A stretch of 64,000 bases of DNA from Zygnema cylindricum (taxonomy: Eukaryota; Streptophyta; Zygnematophyceae; Zygnematales; Zygnemataceae): assembly GCA_037447655.1 (NCBI GenBank), contig JBBHKE010002227.1, positions 164,763 to 228,762 on the forward strand, given 5' to 3'. Below the pieces are notes generated by a model. It did no database searches. It was given only the letters and a program-made list of their open reading frames with translations, and was not told where the DNA came from. This document shows positions 1 to 10,566 of this stretch, piece after piece (the first letter of the stretch is position 1; the number at the start of each line of letters is the position of its first letter). The translations under genes were made by a program, and so were the position numbers.

Positions 1-418
1 AATGTCACTCGGGGCCGCTCCAGCATGTTGAGTCGCCTGGGTTCTTCAATAACTGAGGTAGGGTTCGCCAAAACAATGTCACCAAAAATGCAGCGAGCAC
101 CATTAAGCAAAACAATAATAGTTCATTGCGAAGGAATAGTATATAAAAACCCCTTGACTACAACATATCCCTTATGAAATTGGTAGTCGCAATAGTGTCA
201 TGAGCAGTGTTGTGCCTGAGTTGACTCTCCCCCATGGGGACAATGAAGGAAATGGACATAAATAGGTCCAAGAACAATGTCGCATGACCACACGAGGGAG
301 CCAAGTAATGGTCGATGAGGGAGGCCAAGAAAGAAACTGAGGGCGGTGGTGAATATTTAGCATGCATGAAACATAGAGTGAAAAGAGTAGGTTTAGCGAG
401 TAGGCAGCCAAAAAGGTG
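1..418 (-). pseudogene. RLE-type non-LTR retrotransposon, 3' coding fragment
   Basis: Decayed end of a retrotransposon reading frame, cut by the window edge. On the minus strand it aligns by eye with the endonuclease region of the larger copy at 1598-4900: positions 30-110 match 2160-2250, and 190-360 match 2340-2510, including the conserved HDTI peptide. The frame is broken by stops and small indels, so no protein is expected. The 5' part of the element is absent; beyond about 418 the sequence becomes a different repeat (R1). Homology is seen directly; assignment to the RLE family is by comparison with the better copies. Confidence 0.6.
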
Positions 419-419
419 T

Positions 420-785
420 TAGGGTACGGCCTCATGTACTTCTAACTTAGCGAACTTACTTTGTCTTTTAGCGCGGATCCGGCGGACCCGGATTTCAGGT
501 GTCTCTATGTGTTGACTCGAAATTGTTACTTCACTTTGTCATGATTGTATACGTCGACAATGCCCATGACGGTTGAACCGTCTACAATCTGTCGTTGCCA
601 CACCGTATTTTTCAAAACTTTTTGAAGTGTCGCACAACACATCGCAATTTTAGAAACTATTCGGTATGCTTCGTGTCTTTTTGCGACATCGTAGACGTAC
701 AATTTTACAACCATGACTGTGTAGCATGCCTTTGCGTTTGCCTCTCCTGTTCAGCCGCCATGAATGGAATTAGATTTCTTTAGGC
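420..785. repeat. Repeat R1, uninterrupted copy (empty hAT target)
   Basis: Anonymous repeat whose other copy is split by the hAT element: 420-491 matches 45480-45553, and 492-780 matches 49225-49490. Shared landmarks are GATCCGGCGGACCCGGATTT, TGATTGTATACG (ACGATTGTATACG in the other copy) and TCTACAATCTGT. The sequence at 492-499 (ATTTCAGG) corresponds to the 8-bp duplicated target ATTTCAAG of the hAT insertion, so this copy works as an unoccupied paralogous site. No coding potential is recognised. Confidence 0.65.
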
Positions 786-1597
786 CCTTGCAACTTTATT
801 TTTCTTCGCGCGTTTGTTATATTCTTCCCGACATCACTTGGCTCGCACACCTGCGGTCGCCCAACACTAAGCCAACCTCCACTGGCTGTCGCCACGCCAA
901 AGTTGTGTTGCTGGTGCTTTCCTAGTTGTCGTTCCTCCCCATGACCATATTGTAAAGGGAGCGTCTTTTTTTTGCCGTATGTATACATTTCGATTTATTT
1001 GGTTTGCTCCACGAACAAGCAAATACCTGAGCTGAGTTATTTTTTTTGTCAGATCTTAGCCACAAGAGCAATGGCTCCACTGGATATTCAAGCTCAACCG
1101 CATTGAATTTTTGTGCCTGTTATGAGCAGATAAAGGCGGACTGCCTTCAATTTTATAATCCAATTCAGGATATGTTCTCCTAAATTGAGTTTTTTCTTTT
1201 TGTTGTGCATTTGATAGTACATGATTCTGATAATGAAGGTTGCACAATGAGAGACTGAAGAAAGGTGTTGTTAGAAGCTACTGGCTGTTGTCATGCTGAA
1301 ACTAACATTGTAGCTGTTTAGGTTTCCATTATGCAGACTGTCATAAAGGCAAATGGATGCGGGGTTATTAGTCCAGTATATTTTTATTTTTCTCTCTTTC
1401 GTAAAAGCCACGCAGTTGGCTAAGTTGTGGTATATTACACATGGTGGCCAGGGTGTTAGAGAGGTAAGGACATGAATATGATTTACATGGGGGACATGAG
1501 CGTCTATCTACAATCTTCGTCTAGAAAATGTCGTGTACTATAAAATTGGCCTTTTCATGTAATGTCTTACTAGGAAGCAGTAAAAAAAATAAGGCAA
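786..1597. other. No gene recognised
   Basis: AT-rich sequence between R1 and the 3' end of the retrotransposon. I see no long reading frame, recognisable protein motif or repeat shared with the rest of the window. The ORFs here (about 63-72 codons) have no recognisable composition. Confidence 0.5.
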
Positions 1598-1818
1598 GAT
1601 ATATTAAAAAGCACGATTGTAACCCATCTGAGTCCAGGGTACAAAAGGGGCGGCATGGCCAAAACTGAAAAACTACCATAAAAAACAAATAGAACAATGG
1701 GAACAAAAAGAAAAGAAAAAAAAAGAAACGATCAACAAAGAAAATAAAAGCACCCAAACTCAAAATGAAAAGCACGACAACGCAGAAAACCAAAACTACA
1801 ACCCCAACCCCGAATCAA

Positions 1819-2523
1819 TTAAATATCTACGGAAAGCAACCTCGTAAGTCCCCCCAGCCCGGGGGAGCACGTTGAGGGAGTTCCGGAACACGATGACGAT
1901 CCATAACCCCAACAGCCGATCGGAGGATAATAGAAGCCTGCACTCGCTGTAAAGCCACCGATAAGCGTTGACGATAAAAAGAAGTAAGGACGTCCTCGAC
2001 GCTCGAAAGCACGTCGAGCACAAGTACGGAGAAACTCGTCCAGTGCAACACCCAAACAACCAAAGATCTCGATCGCCATCGGAATAAAGTAATCCATAGG
2101 GTCCCGGTGGGCATAATCACGCTCCTTCGCCTTAGCGGCATCACGAGTAGCCACCAGAACATGTCGAGCCGCCTGACCAACAACTGTAGCCGAAGTGGGG
2201 TTTGCTAGAACAATATCACCGAAGATGCGACGGGCACCATCAAGCAAAACAACATCAATCCGACGCGAGAGAATGATATGAGAAACCTCTCGACGCACAG
2301 AAAAGCCCCCTTCCGAAGCAATAGCCGCAATGGTGTCGCGAATAGTGTCATGGGCTTGGATCAAATCTCCCCCATGGGAGCAACGAAGCAAATGGAAACC
2401 ATCGGGCCCCAAGGCACGACCACATGCACAAACAAGAGAGCCAAGTAAAAGAGGATGGGGGAAGCCAAGGCGAAATCGGAGGGCAGTGGTGAATTGAGCA
2501 GGTGAAAATCGGGGAGTGGCCAA
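1819..2523 (-). pseudogene. C-terminal knuckle and restriction-like endonuclease fragment (copy 2)
   Basis: Open for 234 codons. It starts with CACGRALGPDGFHLLRCSHG, a C-x-C-x9-H-x3-C knuckle. HDTIRDTIAAIASEGG, RRIDVVLLDGARRIFGDIVL and KERDYAHRDP follow. The spacing R-x-D-x12-D matches the R/KPD-x12-14-D signature of the restriction-like endonuclease that nicks the target in R2, NeSL and CRE-type elements, although Pro is replaced by Ile. The same blocks recur at 34450-34930 and 37440-37920. The frame appears to change near 1990, where the other copies end. Confidence 0.65.
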
Positions 2524-2801
2524 AATAGGTGTGGCGAAAAGCCAAGACCGAGAACCAGGTCCACCACACGAGAGAAGATGGGCACGCGAAGAATCGGAGG
2601 GAAGCGCCTTGAGAAGGTCGGATTTAATGGCGGCGACAACCCGATCAGAAATCGATTCCTAGACACGCTCAACAGATTTGGTAACAAGGGTGGAGAAAAT
2701 TGGCACATCCACTAGGGCATGGGGAGGAAGAGAACGTGACGCGTCCAATAGAGATCGCTGGAAGGCGAACACACCGTCTGAAACCCGAGGGATAACAGTA
2801 G

Positions 2802-3560
2802 CTAGAACGGGGGTGTCCCCACAGTAGCTAGAATGGGGGTGTCCCCAGCCAAGAAACGGGAAACAAGAATAGAGGCAATAAGACACCAACTTCCCAAATA
2901 GGCAGCGGGAGCAACACGAGCAACGGATAATAGACCCAACACCCCAGTAGAGACAAAGAGGGATGCTTGAATGCGAGCCGATGGCCTTGACTCGCGATCA
3001 AATGCCCCCCGACCTAACACAGTGTGGAGGACTTCCATGAGGCGATCGTCAAAAGCCGAGAGAGAGGAGATAAATGTCGGAGTGGGAGGGGAAGTATGAG
3101 TAAGATAAGAAAGGCGGTGGGGAAAACACCTGGTTAACATAGCAAAAGCAACTTGGGGATCGAGAAGGCGAGGAAGATCGTCCACTTGGGCTAGATCTGT
3201 CTGTAAAGCATCATGAAGGAATTGGGTCACGAAAGTATCCAAACCAAGGGGGCAACCAAGCACTCGAATGCCATCGGAGGGAGAGGGGGTTTGAAAACCA
3301 GGTGGGGGAGTAAACGAAAGTGGAATATCATGAGGAGACCAAATAACACACTTCGACGGTTCGACTGGAAGGTTGAGTTCGGCTAAACGTTCCTTGAAAA
3401 AACCATATGCCAACACGACTTGTTCTCCGGGCCCAATAATGTGAGTATACTCTGCGACCGAAGAGAAAAGGCAAGAAGGGAAGGCGGCCGCGGAGGCACG
3501 AAGGGCCCGGTAATGGGCGAGGGCGAACAAAGGTCCGCCGAGAGGGTCGCCTTGGCGAGT
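2802..3560 (-). pseudogene. Reverse transcriptase palm/thumb fragment (copy 2)
   Basis: Continues the RT: RQGDPLGGPLFALAHY (motif B) near 3545, then SVAEYTHIIGP where the plus-strand sister has SIADDTHIVGP. Both catalytic aspartates of motif C are thus changed (DD to EY). Downstream PSKCVIW, LGCPLG and LARIQASL-type blocks match the plus-strand copies at 33480-34080 and 36480-37080. The reading frame is open for 242 codons, but the enzyme would be dead. Confidence 0.7.
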
Positions 3561-3679
3561 GCTACAGAAGAGAGAGGAATGAGATCACCATCGGCCGAGA
3601 AGGAAAGGCTTCTTGTCAAAGAATAGAAAGCCCTCACAAAGGGGAATAATTGGACAATCGGAGATGGAGCCGCCATAAG

Positions 3680-4162
3680 CTATGAAAAAATCACGTTCCG
3701 ATCCACCGTATTAAAGGCATTGGAAACGTCGACCTGAGGGACCAACCAATCCGGATGTACATCCAACAAAGCCCGAATCCCGTGGACCACGGCCTCACAA
3801 CCCCCTCTCGTGGCCACTCCAAATTGATGAGGAGAAAAATAATCATGGAAAGATGGTTGGAGTTGGAGACATATCGCACGAGCCACCAATCTATATAAAA
3901 CCTCTCCCACGGCGATAGGGCGGATCCCACCATTAGGTTTGGCGACTGCCACAAGGCGGGACGCCGTGAGAAGATCACAAATCCGAGGAGGAACATCCCC
4001 ACTAGCAATAAGGGAACATACTCGAAAAAATACATCGAACCCTCGGGCACCCGATTCAGGGGGAAAAACATCGCGAAACAACTCATACACTGTGCCCGAG
4101 GGCCCCCCTGCTGAAAGGTGAGGAGAAGAGCTAAGAGCCTTAATGAAAACCTCCCGATCCAA
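3680..4162 (-). pseudogene. Reverse transcriptase fingers/palm fragment (copy 2)
   Basis: An open stretch of about 160 codons carrying the first RT blocks: KPNGGIRPIAVGEVLYRLVA (block with IRPI), then HQFGVATRGGCEAV and motif A with the metal-binding Asp in QVDVSNAFNTVDR. It would supply part of the RNA-dependent DNA polymerase used in target-primed reverse transcription. It is in a different frame from the upstream pre-RT segment (4470-4692) and from the motif B/C segment (2802-3560), so the protein is not intact. The first Met is not a real start. Confidence 0.7.
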
Positions 4163-4900
4163 AGTAAAACTCTCAAAAGGCTCAAAGGCGTGGATGGAAG
4201 GGGGTAAAGGGGAAGGGGCAGGGGGTGGAGAGCTCGAAGAACCTCAATAGTGGAAGAAGATTCGGGGGCAGGGGTGAATGGCTGTAGGGCCCGAACCGCT
4301 CGAGAAAGCTCACCAACACGGCCTAAGTGAATTGCTCGACGATAAGAGGCCGTGACATCTGATGGCCTAGGTGGCTGGTGTGGTATGAACGAGGTGTTCG
4401 ATACCCGATCCTCATGCTCGGCGTGGTGGGCCTTCCAGTCACCACGAAGGAATCGGCGACAACGGGCCATAGTTTCTCAAGCCCCACTGCCCCCTCCACG
4501 ACTTGGAAGGACTAGCACCCAGAGAGAGAACATAAGAAGAAGGTGCCAAGGAGCACTGTTCGTTGGGTTTGAAGAAATGTGGGACAAGGGGAGGTGGAGG
4601 GCATCTTGTACTATTGTCCTGACGGCCATAGGAATACGGGTGTACAATCGCGGGCGAGGGGCTCCCAAATCGTAAGCCCCCAAAATATCCAACTCACGGA
4701 CGAATTTCCAGTCCTCATCTGTTGGGCCGGACGGGAGTGTGGTTGATGACGATTGAGGGGAGGTTATAGACGAAGGACCACCCAGGGCTATACAATGTCG
4801 ACAACTCCATGTATGAAGGGAAATACCGGCCCCAGCGGCAAAAAGGTTTTGACACCTAGGACATTCTAAATGCCTAGAGGCTGTTTTACGAGGTTTGGGT

Positions 4901-5349
4901 GGAGGCGGGGGGGGGGAGAAGGGAAAAAGAGGGGCTTCCGGACATGGTCAATAAAGTCAAAGAAGCCATGGGAATTGGGAGGGTGAGAGGAAGAGAAAAG
5001 GTGGGAGTGGAAAAGGAACCATGTGGGATGGGGAAATTGGTAGTGAGCCAGAATATGACATAAAGATTGATGCCGGAAAAGAGGAGGGGGGGGGAGGGAG
5101 AGAGGGGGAGAGTTGGAGGGGGGGGAAAGAGGGAGAGGGTTCTAATATCGGTTTTGGGTGTGTAAGGGGTAGGGGGGGGGGGGGGGGGGGGGAGAGGGGG
5201 AGAGGGAAAAGAAATGTTCGTTTGTTTGTTTGGTTTTGTTTTTTTTTTTTTTTTTTCGAGTGACTGTTTGTGTGTGGTGTGTGTGCGCGTTTGTGCGTAT
5301 GATGTTTGGAACTCGCTATATGGGGGGATGGGGAGTCTGGCGTTTCAAA

Positions 5350-5390
<41 letters not shown>
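4901..5390. repeat. G-rich low-complexity tract with poly-G runs
   Basis: Purine/G-rich on the plus strand, with runs of about 20 G at 5170-5192 and about 40 G at 5351-5391, a T run at 5239-5256 and GT-rich sequence at 5263-5310. It lies directly 5' of the RLE element's proline-rich start (Pro codons are the complement of the G runs), so part of it may be the element's leader. The long poly-Pro and poly-Gly reading frames here are composition artefacts. Confidence 0.75.
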
Positions 5391-5392
<2 letters not shown>

Positions 5393-5761
5393 GGGCTAGT
5401 AATGACATAGCGGGATCGCACCTATGGGTTCGCCAATGTGCGTGCGGTCGGCAGCGGCCGCAGGCCAGATCCGTAGGTTCATGGGGGGGAGGGCTAGTAA
5501 TGACATAGCGGGATCGCACCTATGGGTTCGCCAATGTGCGTGCGGTCGGCAGCGGCCGCAGGCCAGATCCGTAGGTTCATGGTAGCGAGGAGTAGTGCTG
5601 TCGCGTAGTTAGGAAGGGGAAGACGACAAACTGTAGATCCGTAGGTTCATGGTAGCGAGGAGTAGTGCTGTCGCGTAGTTAGGAAGGGGAAGACGACAAA
5701 CTGTAGATCCGTAGGTTCATGGTAGCGAGGAGTAGTGCTGTTGCGTAGTTAGGAAGGGGAA
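5391..5761. repeat. Two adjoining tandem repeats (98-bp x2 and 70-bp x3)
   Basis: A 98-bp unit starting GAGGGCTAGT is present at 5391-5488 and again from 5489. It ends in AGATCCGTAGGTTCATGG, which also starts a 70-bp unit repeated at 5565, 5635 and 5705. The copies are almost identical; the third 70-bp unit has one C-to-T change before it diverges at about 5762. Sharing the AGATCCGTAGG junction suggests stepwise slippage or unequal exchange next to the poly-G tract. Confidence 0.85.
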
Positions 5762-6894
5762 TGCAAGCAGTCACATGGGAAGCACAGACTATTTATTGGA
5801 TAATCCTACGTTAAACACCATACAGATCCTCTTCTATCATCACTGTCATCAAGATAATTGTAAATCTTTTTGTTCATCAGCTAAATGAGGTTTATGTGAG
5901 AGGAATAAATTTTGAAAAGGAAAAAAACATGAAAACGCAATAACCTAAACCACGCTGGAAAGTGTTGGTGCACCGGATAGGGAGCCGAACTATCTCTACA
6001 GCAAGCTCAAGCCACTGACCAAGCTGAGAAGTAAAAGAGAAAATGCCCATCTGCCAGATTAACCCATGGAATATAGTCACCAAAGGAACAAAGGCCTCCC
6101 TCCCAAGTCTTTGCGACGGCCACCCCCACCCTACTCATCACCACAAGAAGAGAATGGCACTGTACACAACCCAAAAAGTAAGCATTAACCACAATGAAGA
6201 AAAAACTTCAAAAAAGGTCCATACACCTCAAGCGTCTTCAATGAATAATAAAATGAAATTAAACTTCATTGAAATTAAACTGGAATAAAACTAAATGGAA
6301 ATGAAATTAATTTAAAATGAAAATAAACTTAATAGAGATTAAATTGCAATGAAAAACAAAAAAGGCCTAAAGTGAATTTGAAATTTACAAATTAAATTTC
6401 CCTCAAGGGCTTTTATTAGTAACAGTAATATAAACATTGGGACAAAAAAAAATACGATATCCATTACTCACTACTATGAACGTAAAATTGGTCTCCAAAT
6501 TATCCCAATTTATCCACACATTAACTCGTGTAAGTAAAAAATACGACTAAAAAAAAGTTCTCAAAAATAAAAATAAAACATTCAAGACAGGTTTCTTTTT
6601 CCAAAACCTAATTCTCCAGTCCAAATAAACACCTATTTAAAAGTGAAAAAAAGATGTCTTAAAAACCTTTCAAAACCCCAAAAAACACCTTTAATAATCC
6701 TAAAAAACCATAAAAAACCATAAAATCCCTAAAAACCATAAAAACCAAATAAACCTTGTCATTAAAACCGCGAAATTGCAAATAACAACCCTGTAGTAGA
6801 AAACGAGTTAACTAGGTCGGAAAAATGGAGGGGGAGGGGGGGGGAGTGAGAGGGGGAGGGAGAGGGGTAGGGAGAGGGAGAGAGGAGGGGGGGG
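5762..6894. other. AT-rich region, no firm gene
   Basis: Mostly A-rich sequence, plus a G-rich tract at 6825-6900. On the minus strand, 5950-6035 could hold another exon of the WD40-like gene: a GGCAG acceptor is followed by an open stretch including MGIFSFTSQLGQWLELAV. I cannot join it in frame to the exons upstream, so no CDS is claimed. Confidence 0.35.
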
Positions 6895-6983
6895 GAGAGG
6901 AAAGGCAGAGACAGTTCCATGGATATCCACAACTATTAAAAGACCTGTGGCCTTATCTCCAATAAGACAAGTTATTTCTGAAC
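6895..6983 (-). CDS. Probable WD40-repeat protein, exon (partial)
   Basis: After a TTTTTTGCAG acceptor the frame reads SEITCLIGDKATGLLIVVD then IHGTVSAF, which resembles the inner strands of a WD40 blade. It joins in phase to the upstream exon at 7556-7671: the single G left by that exon plus GT gives Gly. The 3' limit is uncertain because the frame runs into a C-rich microsatellite (about 6825-6895). It may be a decayed or interrupted host gene. Confidence 0.4.
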
Positions 6984-7555
6984 CTGCAAAAAATAATTAC
7001 GAATCGATTTTTTTTTTGAAAAAAAAAACAGAAAAAGTACAAAGTATGTATCGTTTGATAATTTGTCATATGATTTATTATTACTGCTATATTACTGCAT
7101 GATCCCATGTTATTTGATTATTTCATATTATTTATCATTGCTATTTTTTTTTGTAGTTGCTAAATTATTTTAAAATCCCCTTATTTTATTAAAATTTGCT
7201 ATTATATTTAATAAATTGGCGATATTGTTTAATAATTTGTCATATTATTTAATAATTGCCATATAACTTTAGAATTACCTTATTATTTATGATTGCCACT
7301 TTTGTTCAATAATTGCCATAAAATACATTCGACTTTAACACATAAGAAGACAAAAACACATACAATTTAACAGATCGACAATATGAGATTTTAATTATTT
7401 ACAAAAACTTGTACTTTCTTCTCTTCTAAAATAACTCATAGAAAATTGTTAGATATATTCAACTATTTTTGACCGTTCAATCAAAAACCGGCAAAAAAAC
7501 CGGAAACGACAAACAAATAAATAAATGATTGGGAAAAAAATGGGTCCTTTCATAC

Positions 7556-7671
7556 CTTCAAGGTCCATAATTTGATTAATTTTTTTTCCACTCCAAATAT
7601 CCCACATATAAAGGCTTCCCTCTTTTGTCCCAGAAATTCCAAAACTTCCGAAAGAGGTAAATGTCGTAAAC
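7556..7671 (-). CDS. Probable WD40-repeat protein, exon
   Basis: 116-nt exon bounded by a T-rich TTTTTGCAG acceptor and a GTATGA donor. The frame reads FGISGTKEGSLYMWDIWSG then KKINQIMDLE. The order Ser-Gly-x-x-Glu-Gly-x-x-x-x-Trp-Asp is the classic end of a WD40 blade, used in beta-propeller scaffolds. The next exon downstream joins in phase. The upstream exons are not resolved; 7860-8060 has open stretches but no convincing blade. The specific WD40 family cannot be told. Confidence 0.45.
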
Positions 7672-8168
7672 CTGCAAAAAGAATAAATAAATAAATGTAT
7701 ATGTAAATGAATAAATCAACGAATAAAATAATTGAAACGAATACATAAATGAATAAATAGATAAATAATAAATAAATAAAGAAAGGCAAAGAGAAATAAA
7801 GAAATTCCCTTTCCAACACCCTTCGCTCAAGAACCGCAAAAATTGTAGCCCAAATCCTCTCACCAAAATAAAAACCCAGAAGATGTGGACTGCAGAAACC
7901 CTAAAACACAAAAGAATGAGAGCTCTCGGATCCACACTAATAGAGACCTTTTAATAATAGAAAATAGCCGAAATATTGCAAAGCTCATCTTTTGGCGTCT
8001 TTTGCTCATCTTCTCTCCTACTATCTCTAAAACCCCAAATATAAACCATATTACAAGTTGTAAAAATATTAACAAGAATCGAAAAAATAAAACTGGGATC
8101 GAGTTTTCTTTCGTCTCCCGCAAAAAGTTTTCCTTCAACCGATAAAAAGGCACCAAATCTTCCTGCCC

Positions 8169-9206
8169 TTAGAATATCCTCTCCCTATCTGCCTCTTCCC
8201 CTCCTACCCCCTTTTTACATCCTTTTCGACTCCACATGTATTTCTGGTCTTCTGCTCTCCCTTTCGTGGTCCTCCACTCTCCTCCCACTCCCCCTTTCCT
8301 CTCCACATTCTTCTCTCCCTCTCCCCCTTCCCTTCCGCTCATCGTGCACTCCCACCCATTACCATTTTCCTCCTCTCTCACCTTCCCTCCCTCTCCCTCT
8401 TCTCTTCCTGTCACCCTCCTCCCCCATTCGGCTCTATCATCTCTCCTCTCTCCTCCTTCACCTCCTCCAACCTTCTCCTTCCCATATCGCCTTCCTCCCA
8501 CCCCACCTTCGTTAATTTCACTACCCTCCTCCACCATCCTCTCTACCACCTCTCTCCCTCTCATCCTCCACTCCCAGTCTTCCCTCTCCTCCCTCTCCTC
8601 CCTCACCCTCTCATAAAACATCGCCTCTACCTCCCCCAACTGCATCACAAGATACTCCTCCGCCTCCCTACTTCTCAGAAGCCTCTCCTCCAAATCCCTC
8701 GCTGCCCTCCTCACACTCTCTCCCTCCTCTCTCATTTCCAACATCCTCGCCTCCCTCCACTCCTCCCTCCTCAACGCTTCCCCCAAATGCAGTCATGCCT
8801 CCTTCAACGCCGCCTCCTTCGCCTCCAAAGCCTACTCCAAAGCCTCTATTTGCCGCCCCAATACCCCATTTTCCCATCGGAGACTCTCTATCATCCTCTC
8901 CCTCTCCTCCCCCTTCTCCTCCTCCTTCACCGCCGCAACTCTTCCCTCTCCCTCTCCCTCTCCGTCATTAATTCCCTTGCTGTCGTCGAAAAACCTTATC
9001 CCAAAAGTATCTCCGTAAGCAGCCTCGCCGTCCCTTTCTGTCACTGTCACGTCTCCTTCCGTACACTTCGTATGAAGGAAAAGGCTCTTCTGCAATTCTC
9101 CCTCGTCGAACTCCTTCCTCCTTTCCCTTCCCTCCATCCCCCCCTCCACGCCCGCCCAACACACTCCCTCCCAGGCCCCCCCTGTCTGCTCACTGTGCGG
9201 AGGCAT
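8169..9206 (-). pseudogene. Glu/Arg-rich coiled-coil reading frame with two in-frame stops
   Basis: One reading frame runs from 9206 to 8169 and is broken only by TAG (near 8829) and TGA (near 8793). Both can be derived from sense codons by single changes. The N-terminal part includes GELQKSLFLHTKCTEGDV and ENGVLGRQIEALE. The middle (ALRREEWREARMLEMREEG, RDLEERLLRSREAEEYLV) has heptad-like hydrophobic spacing, and the last third is low-complexity Gly/Glu/Arg. I do not recognise a family. The opposite strand is CT-rich, so part of the apparent frame may be composition. It could be the remains of an upstream exon of the WD40-like gene or an unrelated pseudogene. Confidence 0.3.
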
Positions 9207-9408
9207 CTTGTGCCCTTCGCTCGCTTCCCTCTCCTAACTTGTCCTTTTGTGCCACGTGTCAAATCCCCAGCTGTCAGTCAGTGGCAGAGCCTCTCTCGGA
9301 GGGAATTTTTCTTTTTTTTATAAAGCGTATCCACGTGTCAGATCCCCGTTTCCCCCCACACTTCAGACACTTCCAGATCTCCCTCCTTCAGATAATGCCT
9401 TTGTTAAG

Positions 9409-9902
9409 AACCTGTCTCTCCCTCTCTCCCTCTCCCTCTCTCCCTCTCTCTCTCTCCCTCCCTCTCTCCCTCTCCCTCTCTCCCTCTCTCTCCCTCTCTC
9501 TCTCTCTCTCCCTCTCTCCCTCTCTCCCTCTCTCCCTCTCTCCCTCTCTCCCTCTCTCCCTCTCTCCCTCTCTCCCTCTCTCCCTCTCTCCCTCCCTCTC
9601 TCTCTCTCCCTCTCTCCCTCTCTCCCTCTCTCCCTCTCTCCCTCTCTCCCTCTCTCCCTCTCTCCCTCTCTCCCTCTCTCCCTCTCTCCCTCTCTCCCTC
9701 TCTCCCTCTCTCCCTCCCTCCCTCCCTCTCTCCCTCTCTCCTCTCTCCTCTCTCCCTCTCTCCCTCTCCCTCCCTCTCTCCCTCTCTCTCTCTCCCTCCC
9801 TCTCTCTCTCTCCACCTCTCTCTCTCTCTCGCTCTCTCTTCCTCCCTTTCTCGTCTTCTTATCTCACTCTCTCTCCCTCCCTCTCTCTCTCTCTCTCTCT
9901 CC
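9409..9902. repeat. (CT)-rich microsatellite, about 490 bp
   Basis: Almost pure pyrimidine on the plus strand, built of CTCTCTCC and CTCTCCCT units with a few interruptions (CCACC at 9812, TCGTC at 9850). Pure purine/pyrimidine mirror-like tracts can form H-DNA. Long reading frames here (Leu/Ser/Pro on plus, Arg/Glu/Gly on minus) are artefacts. Confidence 0.95.
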
Positions 9903-10402
9903 TCCTGGCACAAGTAGTCCCCCGAGTGCCCGGCTCTGCTTCTGTTCCTCCTTTCTGTCGCTTTCTGCCTGCGACTCCCAATGCTAGCCTCCGGATTCTG
10001 CGGACGGACGCATCGAGGCGGTACGGCATGAATCTGGCCGCTTTTTATAATGTCCAGGTGCACCTCACGTGCCACGGTGGCAGTACGGTGCCAGATTCAT
10101 TGTTTCTAAGAAACTGCGAAAAAGTACGCGAAACGCTGTATCAACTACAGTAGCCGCCCGTATCATATGCGTATTGTAAGTTACGAGTATGTTGGGAGCA
10201 TAGTTGTTCAAATCGCGCGATTTTTTCCTTTTTTGCGATTGAAACGTATAATTCGTGACTTTTGAAAAAATCGGAAAAAACGTGTACTGTAAACTGAAAC
10301 TGAAATTTTACGGAAATCTGTAAACTAATTACTGTAACTGTACATTTTTTCACGGATATGTACGGAATATAACGGGAAATATGCGTCGCACTTATTGGTA
10401 CT

Positions 10403-10428
10403 TTCTGTTCAGTGAACTGAACAGAAAT
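10403..10428. repeat. Perfect 12-bp-stem palindrome
   Basis: TTTCTGTTCAGT, two bases, then its exact reverse complement. Its role is unknown; it may be the centre of a decayed fold-back element. Confidence 0.8.
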
Positions 10429-10529
10429 ACCACGGAAGTTGTACGTTATATAATCGAAAATGTACGGACATTTTCGAAAAGAGACGTTGGACGTCACAAT
10501 AATTTCGCGCATTCAGTTTGAAATTTGTA

Positions 10530-10566
10530 CGGGCGTCTTCTTCAATTTTTTTTGAAAGAAGACGCC
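10530..10566. repeat. Inverted repeat around a T run
   Basis: GGCGTCTTCTTCAA is followed by T-rich DNA and then TTGAAAGAAGACGCC, a stem of about 14 bp with one bulge. Possible fold-back element core. Confidence 0.7.

Larger units (their letters stand above)
1598..4900 (-). mobile_element. Non-LTR retrotransposon with RT and RLE-like endonuclease (copy 2, decayed)
   Basis: Most complete minus-strand member of the family. In transcription order it holds a proline-rich stretch, a zinc finger (about 4870-4795, CPRC then H and CRH), a conserved pre-RT region ending in RFLRGDW, the RT core with motif A VDVSNAFNTVD and motif B RQGDPL, a thumb region, a CXC..H..C knuckle, and an R-x-D-x12-D motif typical of restriction-like endonucleases of R2/NeSL-type elements. 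No apurinic-type endonuclease is seen upstream. The frame is broken: a TGA replaces the Arg codon of the sister copy near 4475, a frameshift lies between about 4300 and 4160, and RT motif C reads VAEYTH instead of IADDTH. The 3' tail at about 1600-1650 is shared with the other copies. Family placement rests on motif order; a database search has not been done. Confidence 0.7.

Noticed and set aside
4957-5519. Poly-Pro/poly-Gly frames
   Set aside because: Translation of G/C homopolymers.
5391-5761. CRISPR-like array
   Set aside because: Direct tandem repeats without spacers, in eukaryotic DNA.
9239-10153. 304-codon Leu/Ser/Pro frame and the opposite Arg/Glu frame
   Set aside because: Made almost wholly of the CT microsatellite; all frames are open by composition.
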